The position numbers were made by a program, and so were the translations under genes. From Chryseobacterium sp. Bi04 (GTDB taxonomy: Bacteria > Bacteroidota > Bacteroidia > Flavobacteriales > Weeksellaceae): 64,000 nt of DNA. The notes beneath the pieces were generated by a model that saw only the letters and a program-made list of their open reading frames with translations, did no database searches and was not told the DNA's origin. The stretch spans positions 1 to 64,000 of the forward strand of contig NZ_CAKKLP010000016.1 in assembly GCF_918698085.1 (NCBI RefSeq), written 5' to 3'. Numbering within the stretch: position 1 is the first letter of the stretch; each line of letters opens with the position of its first letter. This document shows, piece after piece, positions 1 to 9,484 of the stretch.

Positions 1-52
1 TATAATAATATTAAAAAATAAAATAATTATATCAAAAAAAATCGCAACTAAA

Positions 53-134
53 ATGTGAATATTGCTTATAAATCAAGGAAAAAAATCAAAAAAAACAACA
101 AATATCACTAATTAGTGAGTTTATGTGAATATTG
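53..134. repeat. 12-bp direct repeat plus palindrome at left edge
   Basis: ATGTGAATATTG occurs at 53-64 and again at 123-134, 70 bp apart. Between them lies the perfect palindrome TCACTAATTAGTGA at 105-118. The stretch is very AT-rich and contains no gene. It could be the regulatory region of a gene left of the window or a pair of regulator sites; the sequence alone does not decide. Confidence 0.45.
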
Positions 135-163
135 GAATTTATTTTTTGTAATAAAATTAAAAA

Positions 164-194
164 AAGTCCGTTTCACAAATTGTGAAACGGACTT
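164..194 (-). terminator. Terminator of the fur-ostA pair
   Basis: A 13-bp perfect inverted repeat (arms 164-176 and 182-194, 5-nt loop) is followed on the minus strand by a T-rich run. The stop codon of the OstA-like gene (173-175) lies inside the left arm, so the last codons and the terminator share sequence. Confidence 0.85.
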
Positions 195-1945
195 AAATCT
201 TTTATTTTTCGGACTCTTTTCGGCTTCTTTGCCTCTTCTTTAGCTCTTTCTTTTTCTATAGCATTTTGAGCTTCATCATAGAGCTCACTGTCTCCGGTAT
301 ATTTTATTTCTTCGTTATTAGGGGTATCTACAAGAATATCCTGCCATTTCCTGATCCTGTCTTTAGTATTCCAGTTAAAGTCGGGGAACTTTCTTTTTGC
401 CGGTTCTATTTTACTCATAGGGTAAGTGTCTGAAGTAGCTCCGATACTGCAGGAAATAATCTGCAGTCCTTTCTCTTCAAACAAGGCACCAATAATACCG
501 CAGGCTGAGAGCGTGATTCCTATTCTCTCCGGTTTTTTAGTCTCCTGATCTGTATCATCTACATACGCAATAGACTGTGCATTCCCCACTACTCTTGCTT
601 CTTTAATGTCATTATTTTCATAGTAGACAGTCATAAATTTTCCTTTCACCTGATTGAACTCGTCTTTTAGGTTCAATGAATCTACTTTACTGATCGCCAG
701 AGCATTTCCAATAACCTTCAGTGAGTCTATATTTTCATTTTTGGTATTAAAATAGGCTTCTACTTTATCTCCTGTCACCTGTTTTTCTCCGCTCCAAAGA
801 ATAGGTTTCGTATACATATGCATGACTCCGTCTGTTTCATTAAAAGCAATAGAATCTGCTCTTCCCTGGGCATTTGATTTGTAAATACGGGCCTTTTTAT
901 AAGCTCGCAGAAAGCTTTTCTTTACGTTGATATCTAAGGAATCGGGTCTTTGGTAGGAAAGGATTTTTTCTGCTGCAAAATAAATTGAATCTTTTTCCAT
1001 TACTTTTACAGCATAAGGGCTTTTGGTCATCATGGCAGAATCTTTTTTCTCAAAAATCTCACCATAGCCTCCTTTGATATACCTTTTTTCCTTAGGATCA
1101 TCAAGTGTTACATTCCCTGTTGCTTTACCGAAACCGGTAAGCTGGTTGAAATACATGTCATCACCGGTAAGGATTTTGTCATTGTAAAAGATCTTGGAAT
1201 TTTTATTCAGGAAAGCTTCCTTCGTTTCCATTCTGTAGGTACCTCTTTCCGTATATATCCTGTTTTTAGGATTAGCTCTGTTTGTAATGGTGGTAGGACC
1301 AAAAAACTCAGCCACTTTAGTATTCTGATTCTGCTTGATATTGACACCTTCGATAATATATTGTGCATTGTCTATTTTAACATTGCCTACAAAGTCAATC
1401 ATCTTGGTGTTCAGAAAATAGGTGGCAGACTTTGTATACATTACATTACCCTGGCTGTCATTAATTGTTCCGCCGGTATTAAAGTAAGCCTGGTTGGAAA
1501 GCCTGTCATAATAAAGAATATCCGTTTTTATAGTCTGTTTGGGATCTGTAAGGACAACGTTTTTCCGGGCAACTCCCTTCTGGGTGTTACCGTCATATTC
1601 CATTTCTCCTGCTGTAATTACTGATCCGTCTGTGTTTTGAAGTCTTGTATTGCCTATGGCTTTTACAAAATTTTCTTCATTATACAGCACCACTTCGTCT
1701 GCAGTAAGGACAGATCCCTGATGTTCGATCTGAACATTGCCGGTAAAGTATTGGTTACCTTCGTATTTTGCAGGGTCTTTTATAATTTTATCCGCATGGA
1801 TAATTTTTATTTTATCTTCGGGTCTCTGCGGTTGTGGTTTTGCCGTTGAAGGAGTCTGCAGATACGGATCTCTTTTCACAGGAGTTTTATCCTGCGCAAA
1901 GCCAAGCGTAGAAATACAGAGTAACAGAAAAAGGATTATTCTCAT
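173..1945 (-). CDS. OstA/LptA-like outer-membrane biogenesis protein
   Basis: A 590-residue protein with a clear N-terminal signal peptide (about residues 1-17, ending GFAQ). The body is built of repeated beta-strand segments of the OstA/LptA type, such as the region near residues 60-125 with YEGNQYFTGNVQIEHQG and further GNV-type strands up to about residue 480. The C-terminus is lysine- and glutamate-rich. Family knowledge: OstA-like proteins form periplasmic beta-jellyroll bridges for lipopolysaccharide transport. It is longer than LptA and lacks the LptD barrel, so it is probably the Bacteroidota OstA-like family. The start is 3 nt after the end of the upstream fur-like gene, so the two are probably cotranscribed. 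Confidence 0.85.
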   Translation of the reverse strand: MRIILFLLLCISTLGFAQDKTPVKRDPYLQTPSTAKPQPQRPEDKIKIIHADKIIKDPAKYEGNQYFTGNVQIEHQGSVLTADEVVLYNEENFVKAIGNTRLQNTDGSVITAGEMEYDGNTQKGVARKNVVLTDPKQTIKTDILYYDRLSNQAYFNTGGTINDSQGNVMYTKSATYFLNTKMIDFVGNVKIDNAQYIIEGVNIKQNQNTKVAEFFGPTTITNRANPKNRIYTERGTYRMETKEAFLNKNSKIFYNDKILTGDDMYFNQLTGFGKATGNVTLDDPKEKRYIKGGYGEIFEKKDSAMMTKSPYAVKVMEKDSIYFAAEKILSYQRPDSLDINVKKSFLRAYKKARIYKSNAQGRADSIAFNETDGVMHMYTKPILWSGEKQVTGDKVEAYFNTKNENIDSLKVIGNALAISKVDSLNLKDEFNQVKGKFMTVYYENNDIKEARVVGNAQSIAYVDDTDQETKKPERIGITLSACGIIGALFEEKGLQIISCSIGATSDTYPMSKIEPAKRKFPDFNWNTKDRIRKWQDILVDTPNNEEIKYTGDSELYDEAQNAIEKERAKEEAKKPKRVRKIKDLSPFHNL

Positions 1946-1948
1946 TAA

Positions 1949-2422
1949 TTAATCATTCTTAGTGCCATAGAAATATAGCGAATGAGAATCAATTTTTACG
2001 CCAAATGCTTCTTCAATGGCTTCTTTGATTCCTTGAATTCTCGGGTCACAGAATTCAATAATTTCTTCAATTTCTTTATCAGAGTCTTTTTTATAGATCA
2101 CAAGGTGATCATGCTGCTTATCAAAATAAGACTTCTCATAAGATGAAGAGGTTAACGTTTTTTCTCCAAACTGATGCTTACGAATAAGGCCTGCATCCAG
2201 GAAAATCTCAATAGTATTGTAAATAGTCGCTTTGGAAACATGATACTTTTTCTGCATCATCAGAAGATACAGATCATCAACGTTAAAGTGATGATCCATA
2301 TTATAAATCTCTTCCAATATCGTATATCTCTCAGGTGTGTTTCTAAACCCTTTTTCTAATAAGTAGTTTCTTAAAACATCCTTGATCAAAGCTATATTCT
2401 TTTCTTTTTGTACTGTATCCAT
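1949..2422 (-). CDS. Fur-family transcriptional regulator
   Basis: 157 residues with the Fur winged-helix N-terminal domain (RNTPERYTILEEIY at about 22-35, and the recognition helix region VSKATIYNTIEIF at about 58-70). It also has the C-terminal metal-sensing domain with HDHLVIY near 104-110 and SHSLYFYG near the end. The first CxxC of the structural zinc site, usual just after HDHL in Fur, is replaced by YKKDS, so structural zinc binding is doubtful. It could be a Fur, PerR or Zur type; the sequence does not settle the metal. A TAAATTTG -7 element lies at 2438-2445 on the minus strand. It is the first gene of a pair with the OstA-like gene. Confidence 0.88.
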   Translation of the reverse strand: MDTVQKEKNIALIKDVLRNYLLEKGFRNTPERYTILEEIYNMDHHFNVDDLYLLMMQKKYHVSKATIYNTIEIFLDAGLIRKHQFGEKTLTSSSYEKSYFDKQHDHLVIYKKDSDKEIEEIIEFCDPRIQGIKEAIEEAFGVKIDSHSLYFYGTKND

Positions 2423-2437
2423 TAAAAAAATTATCTA

Positions 2438-2445
2438 CAAATTTA
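2438..2445 (-). promoter_or_regulatory. Probable -7 element of the fur-like gene
   Basis: On the minus strand this reads TAAATTTG, matching the Bacteroidota -7 consensus TAnnTTTG. It lies 15 nt upstream of the ATG at 2422. No clear -33 TTG was found at the usual spacing. Confidence 0.5.
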
Positions 2446-2489
2446 TCGATTTTTATTTAAATAGATAGTATGGTTGTATACCCTTACGT

Positions 2490-4484
2490 TTAAGAATTGT
2501 GACGGAAGTACCCGGATTGCTCAATTTTATTGTCGTAAACGGTAAGTTCTGTAATCGGTGCAGATTCTACTTCAACGTTATGAGAAGACACTCCCCAAGC
2601 CTTAAAGTCATCACTTCCTATATACTTCACAAAGTTGTAAATATTAAGAACAATCTTCTGTTTAACAGTTAAAAGAATATCGTTAATATATGTATTATCT
2701 ATAATTACATACTTCAAATCCGGCGGTATATCATGAGCTCTCAGAGAAGGGTGACTGCTTCTTGAAGGGATGGTACCATCTGCCATTAAGTCTTTCAGTA
2801 CCATATTGAAATAATCATTAATTCTTCTGTCTACTTTAAACCCTAAAAGGAAATTAACTTTATAAACCGTCCCCGGAAGAATTTCGTCTACCGTATATTT
2901 GAATGTATATGGATCTTCCTGATTGACAATACTTAGAATAAAATAATGATCAGCTCTTTTCGGCTGTTTTTTAATGATAGAATAGATAATTTTTGATTCT
3001 ACCTCATCATTTCTTTTTGCTCTGCTCAGATAAGCAAGATTGGTTGCATATTTTGGAATAGTCTCATCCAGTTTCATATCTTTAATGATAGATACATATT
3101 TATCTATTCTCACAAACTGGATAAATCTTGTTTTTATTAATCTTCCATTATACCATGCGTACATGGATATTCCTATAGAACCAGCCAGTACAACTGTAAT
3201 CCAGCCACCTTCCATAAATTTAATAATATTGGCACTGAAGAAACCTAATTCAATAGCCATATATACTAAAGCAAAAACAAGTATCAGAACTTTGCTTACT
3301 CTGTGTTTTAGTAGCCAGAAAACCAGCAGAACTGTTGTCATCAGCATCGTTACTGTAATAGAAAGACCATAGGCCGCTTCCATTTTTCCTGATTCTCTAA
3401 AATGGAGAACTACAATGATACAAAGAATTAAAAGTCCCCAATTGATTCTTGGGATATACATTTGTCCTTTAACTCCGGAAGGATAATCAATTTTCTGATT
3501 AGGCCATAAATTAAGAGACATTGCTTCTGAGAAAATGGTGAAAGAACCTGTAATTAAAGCCTGGCTCGCAATAATTGCAGCAGCAGTGGCTAAAATTACT
3601 CCCGGTATAATCATCCATTCTTCCATAATTCCAAAGAATGGGTTTACTACAGAAAATCCAGGTTTATTATAATTGGTTAAAAGCCATGCTCCCTGTCCAA
3701 GATAGTTTAAAATAAGCATAACCTTAACAAATGCCCAGCTTACTCTTATATTTTTAGCACCACAGTGGCCCAAATCTGAGTAAAGAGCTTCTGCCCCGGT
3801 TGTACAAAGGAAAACAGCACCAAGAATAATAATTGCACTGGGTGAATTTGCGATAAGCTTATATGCATAATAAGGGTTGAAAGATCTTAAAATTTCAAAA
3901 TTTTCACTCAAATGCATTACTCCTAAACCACCTAGCACCAGAAACCAGACAACCATAACAGGGCCGAAAAACTTCCCTATAAAGCTGGTTCCAAATTGCT
4001 GCACCACAAAAATAACAATTAAGATTCCAATCGTAATGGGAACAACAGGGGTGTGAGGATTGTATATTTCAAGACCTTCAATTGCTGACATTACAGTAAG
4101 TGACGGTGTAATCACTCCATCTGCAATAAGTGCCGCTGCTCCTACGATTGCAATAAGATAGAGCCATCCTTTTTTAAGGTTTCTAACTAATGAGAACAAA
4201 GCCAAAATACCTCCTTCTCCTTTGTTATCCGCTCTTAAAGCAATGATTACATATTTGATGGTAGTCTGAAGCGTCAACGTCCAGATGATACAGGACAACG
4301 CTCCTTCTATGTATTCGTTGAAAGGCATATTACTACCTCCTGCCCGTGCATTCACAATTGCTTTCATCACGTAAAGCGGTGATGTACCGATATCTCCGAA
4401 AACAATTCCTAAAGAGACTAAAACTCCAATAAAGGAAAGTTTTTTTATATCAAAATGATAACCATCTTCTGTAACGTCTGCCAT
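2490..4484 (-). CDS. kup: KUP-family potassium uptake protein
   Basis: 664 residues, the usual size for Kup. The N-terminal half is strongly hydrophobic with about 12 membrane segments. It carries the family signature GIVFGDIGTSPLYVMKA near residues 22-38 and RADNKGEGGILALFSL near 83-98. The C-terminal third is soluble, as in other Kup proteins. Known role: proton-coupled potassium import across the inner membrane. It is transcribed alone. A minus-strand TAAATTTG at 4510-4517 is a candidate -7 element. Confidence 0.95.
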   Translation of the reverse strand: MADVTEDGYHFDIKKLSFIGVLVSLGIVFGDIGTSPLYVMKAIVNARAGGSNMPFNEYIEGALSCIIWTLTLQTTIKYVIIALRADNKGEGGILALFSLVRNLKKGWLYLIAIVGAAALIADGVITPSLTVMSAIEGLEIYNPHTPVVPITIGILIVIFVVQQFGTSFIGKFFGPVMVVWFLVLGGLGVMHLSENFEILRSFNPYYAYKLIANSPSAIIILGAVFLCTTGAEALYSDLGHCGAKNIRVSWAFVKVMLILNYLGQGAWLLTNYNKPGFSVVNPFFGIMEEWMIIPGVILATAAAIIASQALITGSFTIFSEAMSLNLWPNQKIDYPSGVKGQMYIPRINWGLLILCIIVVLHFRESGKMEAAYGLSITVTMLMTTVLLVFWLLKHRVSKVLILVFALVYMAIELGFFSANIIKFMEGGWITVVLAGSIGISMYAWYNGRLIKTRFIQFVRIDKYVSIIKDMKLDETIPKYATNLAYLSRAKRNDEVESKIIYSIIKKQPKRADHYFILSIVNQEDPYTFKYTVDEILPGTVYKVNFLLGFKVDRRINDYFNMVLKDLMADGTIPSRSSHPSLRAHDIPPDLKYVIIDNTYINDILLTVKQKIVLNIYNFVKYIGSDDFKAWGVSSHNVEVESAPITELTVYDNKIEQSGYFRHNS

Positions 4485-4565
4485 GTCAGCTTATTTATTT
4501 TTAAACGGGCAAATTTATATTAATTTTATGACTCAACGAACTTTTATTCATGAATATAATAAATG

Positions 4566-4590
4566 AAAAAACTTCCTTTCGGAAGTTTTT
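4566..4590 (-). terminator. Terminator after pdhB
   Basis: Inverted repeat AAAAACTTCC and GGAAGTTTTT around loop TTTC, immediately downstream of the pdhB stop codon, with A/T runs at both ends. It separates pdhB from kup on the same strand. Confidence 0.85.
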
Positions 4591-4598
4591 CTCTATTA

Positions 4599-5579
4599 TT
4601 ACTTAACGTACATTGCTTTTTTAATTTCCTCTTTTACTTTTTCAAGCTTAGGGAACCATTCTGCAAACAGGGCTGCAGAATAAGGTGCAGGTGCATCAGG
4701 AGTGGTAATTCTCTTGATTGGAGCATCTAAATAATCGAATGCTTTTTGCTGTACCATGTATGTAATTTCTGAAGATATTGAACCAAATGGCCAAGCCTCT
4801 TCTAAGATAACTAATCTATTTGTTTTCTTTACAGATTCTAAAACGGTATCAAAATCAAGAGGACGAACTGTTCTAAGGTCAATAACTTCTACAGAAATTC
4901 CTTCTTTAGCCATATCTTCAGCCGCCTGAATAGCCAGCTTCATGATTTTACCGAAAGAAACCAAAGTAACATCTGTACCTTCTCTTTTGATATCTGCCTT
5001 TCCTATTGGTAAATAGTATTCTTCTTCAGGAATTTCCATTTTATCTCCATACATCTGCTCAGATTCCATGAAGATCACCGGATCGTTATCCTGAATGGCT
5101 GTTTTCAATAATCCTTTTGCATCATATGGGTTAGAAGGTACTACCACCTTAAGTCCGGGACAGTTGGCAAACCAACCTTCAAAAGCCTGAGAGTGGGTAG
5201 CTCCCAGCTGTCCTGCCGAAGCAGTAGGACCACGGAAAACGATTGGGCAGTTCCACTGTCCACCACTCATCTGACGGATCTTTGCCGCATTATTGATAAT
5301 CTGATCAATTCCTACCAGAGAGAAATTGAATGTCATAAATTCTACGATTGGTCTGTTACCATTCATTGCAGCTCCCACAGAGATTCCTGTAAATCCAAGT
5401 TCTGCAATCGGTGTATCGATTACTCTTTTTGGACCAAATTCATCCAGCATTCCTTTTGAAGCTTTATATGCACCATTATATTCTGCAACTTCCTCCCCCA
5501 TCAGATAGATGGATTCGTCTTTACGCATTTCCTCGCTCATTGCCTGTGCAATTACCTCACGAAAAGTATATTCTGCCAT
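4599..5579 (-). CDS. pdhB: Pyruvate dehydrogenase E1 component, beta subunit
   Basis: 326 residues, the usual length for the E1-beta (transketolase-like) subunit. Recognisable parts are LMGEEVAEYNGAYKASKGM near 25-43, the pyrimidine-binding region GFTGISVGAAMNGNRPIVEF near 62-82, and the C-terminal transketolase domain with VIDLRTVRPLDFDTV near 225-240. Known role: with E1-alpha it decarboxylates pyruvate in the pyruvate dehydrogenase complex using thiamine diphosphate. The alpha subunit and E2 are not adjacent. An isofunctional branched-chain 2-oxoacid E1-beta is possible but the sequence looks like PdhB. A minus-strand TATTTTTG at 5603-5610 is a candidate -7 element. Confidence 0.92.
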   Translation of the reverse strand: MAEYTFREVIAQAMSEEMRKDESIYLMGEEVAEYNGAYKASKGMLDEFGPKRVIDTPIAELGFTGISVGAAMNGNRPIVEFMTFNFSLVGIDQIINNAAKIRQMSGGQWNCPIVFRGPTASAGQLGATHSQAFEGWFANCPGLKVVVPSNPYDAKGLLKTAIQDNDPVIFMESEQMYGDKMEIPEEEYYLPIGKADIKREGTDVTLVSFGKIMKLAIQAAEDMAKEGISVEVIDLRTVRPLDFDTVLESVKKTNRLVILEEAWPFGSISSEITYMVQQKAFDYLDAPIKRITTPDAPAPYSAALFAEWFPKLEKVKEEIKKAMYVK

Positions 5580-5640
5580 ATTTTCTTGAAAAATTTAGAC
5601 TACAAAAATAGTGTTTTTTTATTATACACATCATAAAAAA

Positions 5641-5668
5641 GGTGTCTCATTTGAACGAGATACGTTAA
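5641..5668 (-). terminator. Terminator after the sigma-factor pair
   Basis: Hairpin with arms reading GTATCTC and GAGACAC (one mismatch) on the minus strand, followed by CTTTTTT. It lies just downstream of the membrane protein gene ending at 5681. Confidence 0.65.
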
Positions 5669-5680
5669 TATTAATTTTAT

Positions 5681-6298
5681 TTAAATTGCTTTTTCTTCCT
5701 GATAGCCGAGTTCTTTATAGTTTTTTCTAAGATCCTGAAGAATTTTCCCGTAGGTTCTTTTATATACTATATACAAAATGTAAAAGGTGACCATCAGGAT
5801 AATTCCAAAAATAACATAGTTTCCAAGCACCGGTATTATTGTTTCAGAATCGACAGGTAATACTTTAGTACCGCCCCCACTATTCCAGCCGTCTTTTAAA
5901 CCTGCCATAAAATCCCTGGTATTATGATCAAAGTGAATAATATTATCTGTAACAGCTAAGAGTAATGAAATAAATGCATATCCAAAAATAAGCCTCCTTA
6001 AGTTTAAAATACTTTTCATCAATGTCATACTATCCTGCCCGCTTTTTATTCTGCGGAAGACGAAAACAATTAATCCTGTAAAAATCAGAAACATCATTAT
6101 TCTTACATAAGGAAATTCTTTGTTCAGATATCCATATACAGTCCACAGTATCATTTCAACCAGTCCTACAAACAACAATATTCTGGTTATAGAAACAGAT
6201 TTATGCTTTATCATTTTATAAATCTCATTTTCCGAGTATTCCTTAAATTCTTCCGATTCTTTATTCCAGTCTTTTTTTAGCAATTCCAGTTCTTCCAT
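5681..6298 (-). CDS. Membrane protein paired with ECF sigma factor
   Basis: 205 residues. The N-terminus is acidic and soluble (MEELELLKKDWNKESEEF), followed by about four hydrophobic segments near residues 37-57, 65-85, 100-120 and 150-180. It starts 1 nt after the stop codon of the ECF sigma factor, so the two are translationally coupled. By position it could be the anti-sigma partner, but no zinc-binding anti-sigma motif is visible. The short cytoplasmic N-terminus resembles those of Bacteroidota sigma-associated membrane proteins. Function is inferred from context only. Confidence 0.7.
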   Translation of the reverse strand: MEELELLKKDWNKESEEFKEYSENEIYKMIKHKSVSITRILLFVGLVEMILWTVYGYLNKEFPYVRIMMFLIFTGLIVFVFRRIKSGQDSMTLMKSILNLRRLIFGYAFISLLLAVTDNIIHFDHNTRDFMAGLKDGWNSGGGTKVLPVDSETIIPVLGNYVIFGIILMVTFYILYIVYKRTYGKILQDLRKNYKELGYQEEKAI

Positions 6299-6299
6299 A

Positions 6300-6797
6300 T
6301 TATTGTATGCTTATTTTGGTTTTTAAGTTATTCTTTGCTCTGTTCATTTTTACTCGTGCATTTCCTTCTGTTATTCCAAGGATCTCACCTATTTCTTTAT
6401 AAGGCCGATCTTCCAGGTACAACATGATTAAGGCTTTTTCCACATCAGAAAGTTTATAAATTGCTTCGTACATTTTTTTCAATTGATGCTCATCATCTTC
6501 ATAATTCTCATATTCAATTGTAAGAGATGAGACATCCACTTCTACAGTTTTCATTTTTCTGTTTCCGGGACTTCTGAATAAAGTAATTGCAGTATTAAGC
6601 GCCACACGGTACATCCAGGTAGAAAATTTAGATTCCCCTTTAAATCCAGGAAATGATTTCCACAGCTGTATGGTGATTTCCTGGAAAAGGTCTTCATGGT
6701 CTTCAGTATTATCGGTGTATATTTTACATATCTTGTGGATTAATTTTTGATTGGGTTTAAAAAAATCCACAAATAATTTCTCCTGTTTTGCACTCAT
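6300..6797 (-). CDS. ECF-type RNA polymerase sigma factor
   Basis: 165 residues with sigma-70 region 2 (DHEDLFQEITIQLWKSF near 33-47, then SKFSTWMYRVALNTAI near 57-72). Region 4 has a helix-turn-helix (RPYKEIGEILGITEGNARVKM near 131-152). The size and the absence of region 3 place it in the extracytoplasmic-function class. The gene is followed at 1 nt by a membrane protein that may regulate it. The stimulus is unknown. Confidence 0.93.
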   Translation of the reverse strand: MSAKQEKLFVDFFKPNQKLIHKICKIYTDNTEDHEDLFQEITIQLWKSFPGFKGESKFSTWMYRVALNTAITLFRSPGNRKMKTVEVDVSSLTIEYENYEDDEHQLKKMYEAIYKLSDVEKALIMLYLEDRPYKEIGEILGITEGNARVKMNRAKNNLKTKISIQ

Positions 6798-6842
6798 ACC
6801 CTATAAGTGGGGAAATTTCATTTTCGTTACAGTTTTTTTTAC

Positions 6843-6876
6843 AAAAAAACGACATTCCATTTCTGAAATGCCGTCT
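6843..6876 (-). terminator. Terminator after DUF2147 gene
   Basis: Minus-strand hairpin with arms ACGGCATT and AATGTCGT (one G-U pair), followed by TTTTTTT. It is about 25 nt downstream of the stop codon at 6899. Confidence 0.75.
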
Positions 6877-6898
6877 TAAAATTCTATTTAAACTTAAA

Positions 6899-7318
6899 TT
6901 AATTAGCTTTCTCCCAAACCTGGGTTCTTCCTAATAAAGATAATCCTAAGTAACCTCTTACATTTAATTTATCTCCACTTTTGGTAATGGTACATTTGTA
7001 GGTTTTTCCTGTTTTAGGATCCGTAATACTTCCTCCTGTAAATTCATCACCTTCTTTTTTCAATCCTCTGATAATTTCTAATCCCAGAATTGGTTTACCT
7101 TTTCTGTCATCCTTGCAAGAGGTACAGTTCGGATCAGCTGGTTTTATAAGTAACTGAGAAACCTTCCCATAATATTTTCCATCTGATTTTTTAAATATTT
7201 CTACAATAGATTTAGCTTGCTTAGTTTCATCATCTATTGTTTTCCATTTGCCTTCTATCTGTGCGAATGAAAGCACACTGAATAGTGAAAGCGCGAATGT
7301 TAATAACAGTTTTTTCAT
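6899..7318 (-). CDS. DUF2147 family secreted protein
   Basis: 139 residues with a classical signal peptide (MKKLLLTFALSLFSVLSFAQ). The mature part has the DUF2147 pattern: IEGKWKTIDDETKQAKSIVE near 21-40, the paired cysteines CTSCKDDRKGKPILG near 65-79, and GGSITDPKTGKTYKC near 95-109. Family knowledge: small beta-barrel-like periplasmic proteins of unknown function. It stands alone with its own terminator. Confidence 0.88.
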   Translation of the reverse strand: MKKLLLTFALSLFSVLSFAQIEGKWKTIDDETKQAKSIVEIFKKSDGKYYGKVSQLLIKPADPNCTSCKDDRKGKPILGLEIIRGLKKEGDEFTGGSITDPKTGKTYKCTITKSGDKLNVRGYLGLSLLGRTQVWEKAN

Positions 7319-7454
7319 ATTTCTTATCGTTTTAATTCTGATACCGTAGTCTTTCCTACGTATTGATAAAAATATAAATTAATTTTCAACAAACAAAAAC
7401 TTTTGTTATACAAAGCATAAAACGTAAGAAACTTTCTTTATTTTCATTAGCGTC

Positions 7455-9407
7455 CTACCTTGCTGTCTTTTTAGGCTCACTCAGTTTTCTGTTGATCACT
7501 CTATTCATATAATCCTGATACCAGGCTTTTGCCGTTTGTTTTCCTTTTTCTATTTCAGGAGTTTTAAGCTTACCTATCAAATTATTTTCAAGTCCCAGAT
7601 CACTTTTATCATACACTCCTATGATCTCTTTACCATCAAAACGATAGATATAGTTCCCAATAATAAACTGCTCTGAAGTTCCGTCGGAATTGACTACAAT
7701 AGAGGGATACTTTTTTTCACTTACTAAGCTTCTTCCCCAGCTTCTTAAAGGTTTATTATAGCCGATAAGGTCTGCTAAAGTGGGATAAATATCGATCTGC
7801 TGAGCCGTCTCTGGATTTTCTCCCTTAAGCTGGTATTCAGGGTTGGGAGAATAAAAAATCAGCGGAACAGCAAAACGGTTCATGGCTTTTTCATATTCCG
7901 GATAGTACACCTGATTGGTATGATCTCCTGTAAAAACAAAAATTGTATTATTGAACCAAGGTTGTTTTTTAGCTGTTTCAAAATATTTTTTTATAGCATA
8001 ATCCGTATACTGAATAGGTTCATGCATTTCTATTTTTCCTTTTTTAAATTTCCCCTGATATTTTTCCGGAATTTTAAAAGGGTGGTGAGATGAAGCCGTA
8101 AACACGGTAGTCATAAAAGGTTGTGTTTTTCCTACATTTTTAGCAAAATACTGAAGGAATGGCTCGTCCCATATAGCCCACATACCGTCAAAATCTTCAT
8201 CATGGTTGTATTCTGTCTTTCCAAAGTAATGTTTAAATCCTAAAATATTTCCAAATCCGAGAAATCCCATTGAACCGTTGGGTGCACCATGATAAAAAGA
8301 AGTATCATAGCCTAATTCATTACACACCGAGACAATAGACTGAATTTTCTGATTGGAATAGGGTGATCCTGTAAAAGCATCCGTAAGACTCGGGATACCG
8401 GCCAATACGCTGCTCATCCCATGGATAGACTGTCTTCCATTCGCAAATGCATTAGGAAAAATAAGACTCTGTGTTGCTAAGCTATCTATAAACGGAGTGT
8501 AGGAAATATAGTCTTTGATATTTTTATCTTTATTAAAAGCCCCGGAATACTCGCGCCCGAAGGATTCTACAATAAAGATAACAATATTGGGGCGGTGTTC
8601 TACTTTCCTGTCGTACACTTTATAAGGCTGCACATTTTCCTCAATATATTTCTCATCTACAAAATGAACTTCTTTAAAACTATTGGTACCCAATGTTCTG
8701 AAAAAGGAGAAAGTACTGTTCAAAACTACATTTCCCTGAAGTGGATTGGTTACAAAACGGTTGGCATCTACCATATTGATAGGTCTTGTACTGTGCTTAA
8801 AGTCACCACGGATTCCTCCTACTACCAAAACGGCCGTAATACATAAAATGACGATGGAGGAAAGGAAATAAGGCAATAGTTTTGCCGGTTTCTGCTCCTC
8901 AATTTTCAGTTTTTTATATAGAAATACCCATAATCCCATCAAAACAACAAACCATATCAGCACAAAAGGATGCTCACCTACAGAGATCATGAATGTTTTC
9001 GAAAGATTAGACTCGTGCTCTGCTACCTGCAATGCTGCTGAAGTAAGCCTCGACTGTGAAAATTTGTAGTAAATAAAATCACCAAAATTCATTGAATAAG
9101 CAATCCCATTGGTCACAAAATAGATCCAGAATAGAATTTTCTGAAACATTTTTTTTGTATTAATCACCAAAGGCAGCAGACTTAAAAGTATAAACAATGA
9201 ATTGACATACAAAATTGCAGTCGTATCAAAAGCTATCCCGTGATACGCCAGCTTTATATAGTCCGAAACCGAATCAATTTTTATCAGATCTTTATTAAAA
9301 TACCAGAATAAAAATCTAGAAATCTGATAAAAAACATAGGTTAAAAAGATCCTGTACCCTAACACCAGAATCTCTTGTTTTCTAAATCCCTTTTTCATTA
9401 CCTGCAA
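7455..9407 (-). CDS. LtaS-like sulfatase/phosphoglycerol transferase
   Basis: 650 residues with about five N-terminal membrane segments (residues 10-210) and a large extracytoplasmic alkaline-phosphatase-fold domain. Key regions are NIVIFIVESFGREYSG near 275-290 (metal-binding Glu), FANGRQSIHGMSSVLAGIPS near 322-341 (likely nucleophile region) and FTGDHTNQ near 495. Related enzymes in Gram-negative bacteria transfer phosphoglycerol or phosphoethanolamine to glycans or lipids. The substrate cannot be read from the sequence. The true start could be ATG at residue 4 (MKKGFRKQ), because the first codons precede a lysine-rich start. Confidence 0.85.
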   Translation of the reverse strand: MQVMKKGFRKQEILVLGYRIFLTYVFYQISRFLFWYFNKDLIKIDSVSDYIKLAYHGIAFDTTAILYVNSLFILLSLLPLVINTKKMFQKILFWIYFVTNGIAYSMNFGDFIYYKFSQSRLTSAALQVAEHESNLSKTFMISVGEHPFVLIWFVVLMGLWVFLYKKLKIEEQKPAKLLPYFLSSIVILCITAVLVVGGIRGDFKHSTRPINMVDANRFVTNPLQGNVVLNSTFSFFRTLGTNSFKEVHFVDEKYIEENVQPYKVYDRKVEHRPNIVIFIVESFGREYSGAFNKDKNIKDYISYTPFIDSLATQSLIFPNAFANGRQSIHGMSSVLAGIPSLTDAFTGSPYSNQKIQSIVSVCNELGYDTSFYHGAPNGSMGFLGFGNILGFKHYFGKTEYNHDEDFDGMWAIWDEPFLQYFAKNVGKTQPFMTTVFTASSHHPFKIPEKYQGKFKKGKIEMHEPIQYTDYAIKKYFETAKKQPWFNNTIFVFTGDHTNQVYYPEYEKAMNRFAVPLIFYSPNPEYQLKGENPETAQQIDIYPTLADLIGYNKPLRSWGRSLVSEKKYPSIVVNSDGTSEQFIIGNYIYRFDGKEIIGVYDKSDLGLENNLIGKLKTPEIEKGKQTAKAWYQDYMNRVINRKLSEPKKTAR

Positions 9408-9484
9408 AGGAAATTAAAATTATTTACATACAAATAAAAAAATATTCAAATAATAAATTTATCGTGAATTATCCAATATTAAAA

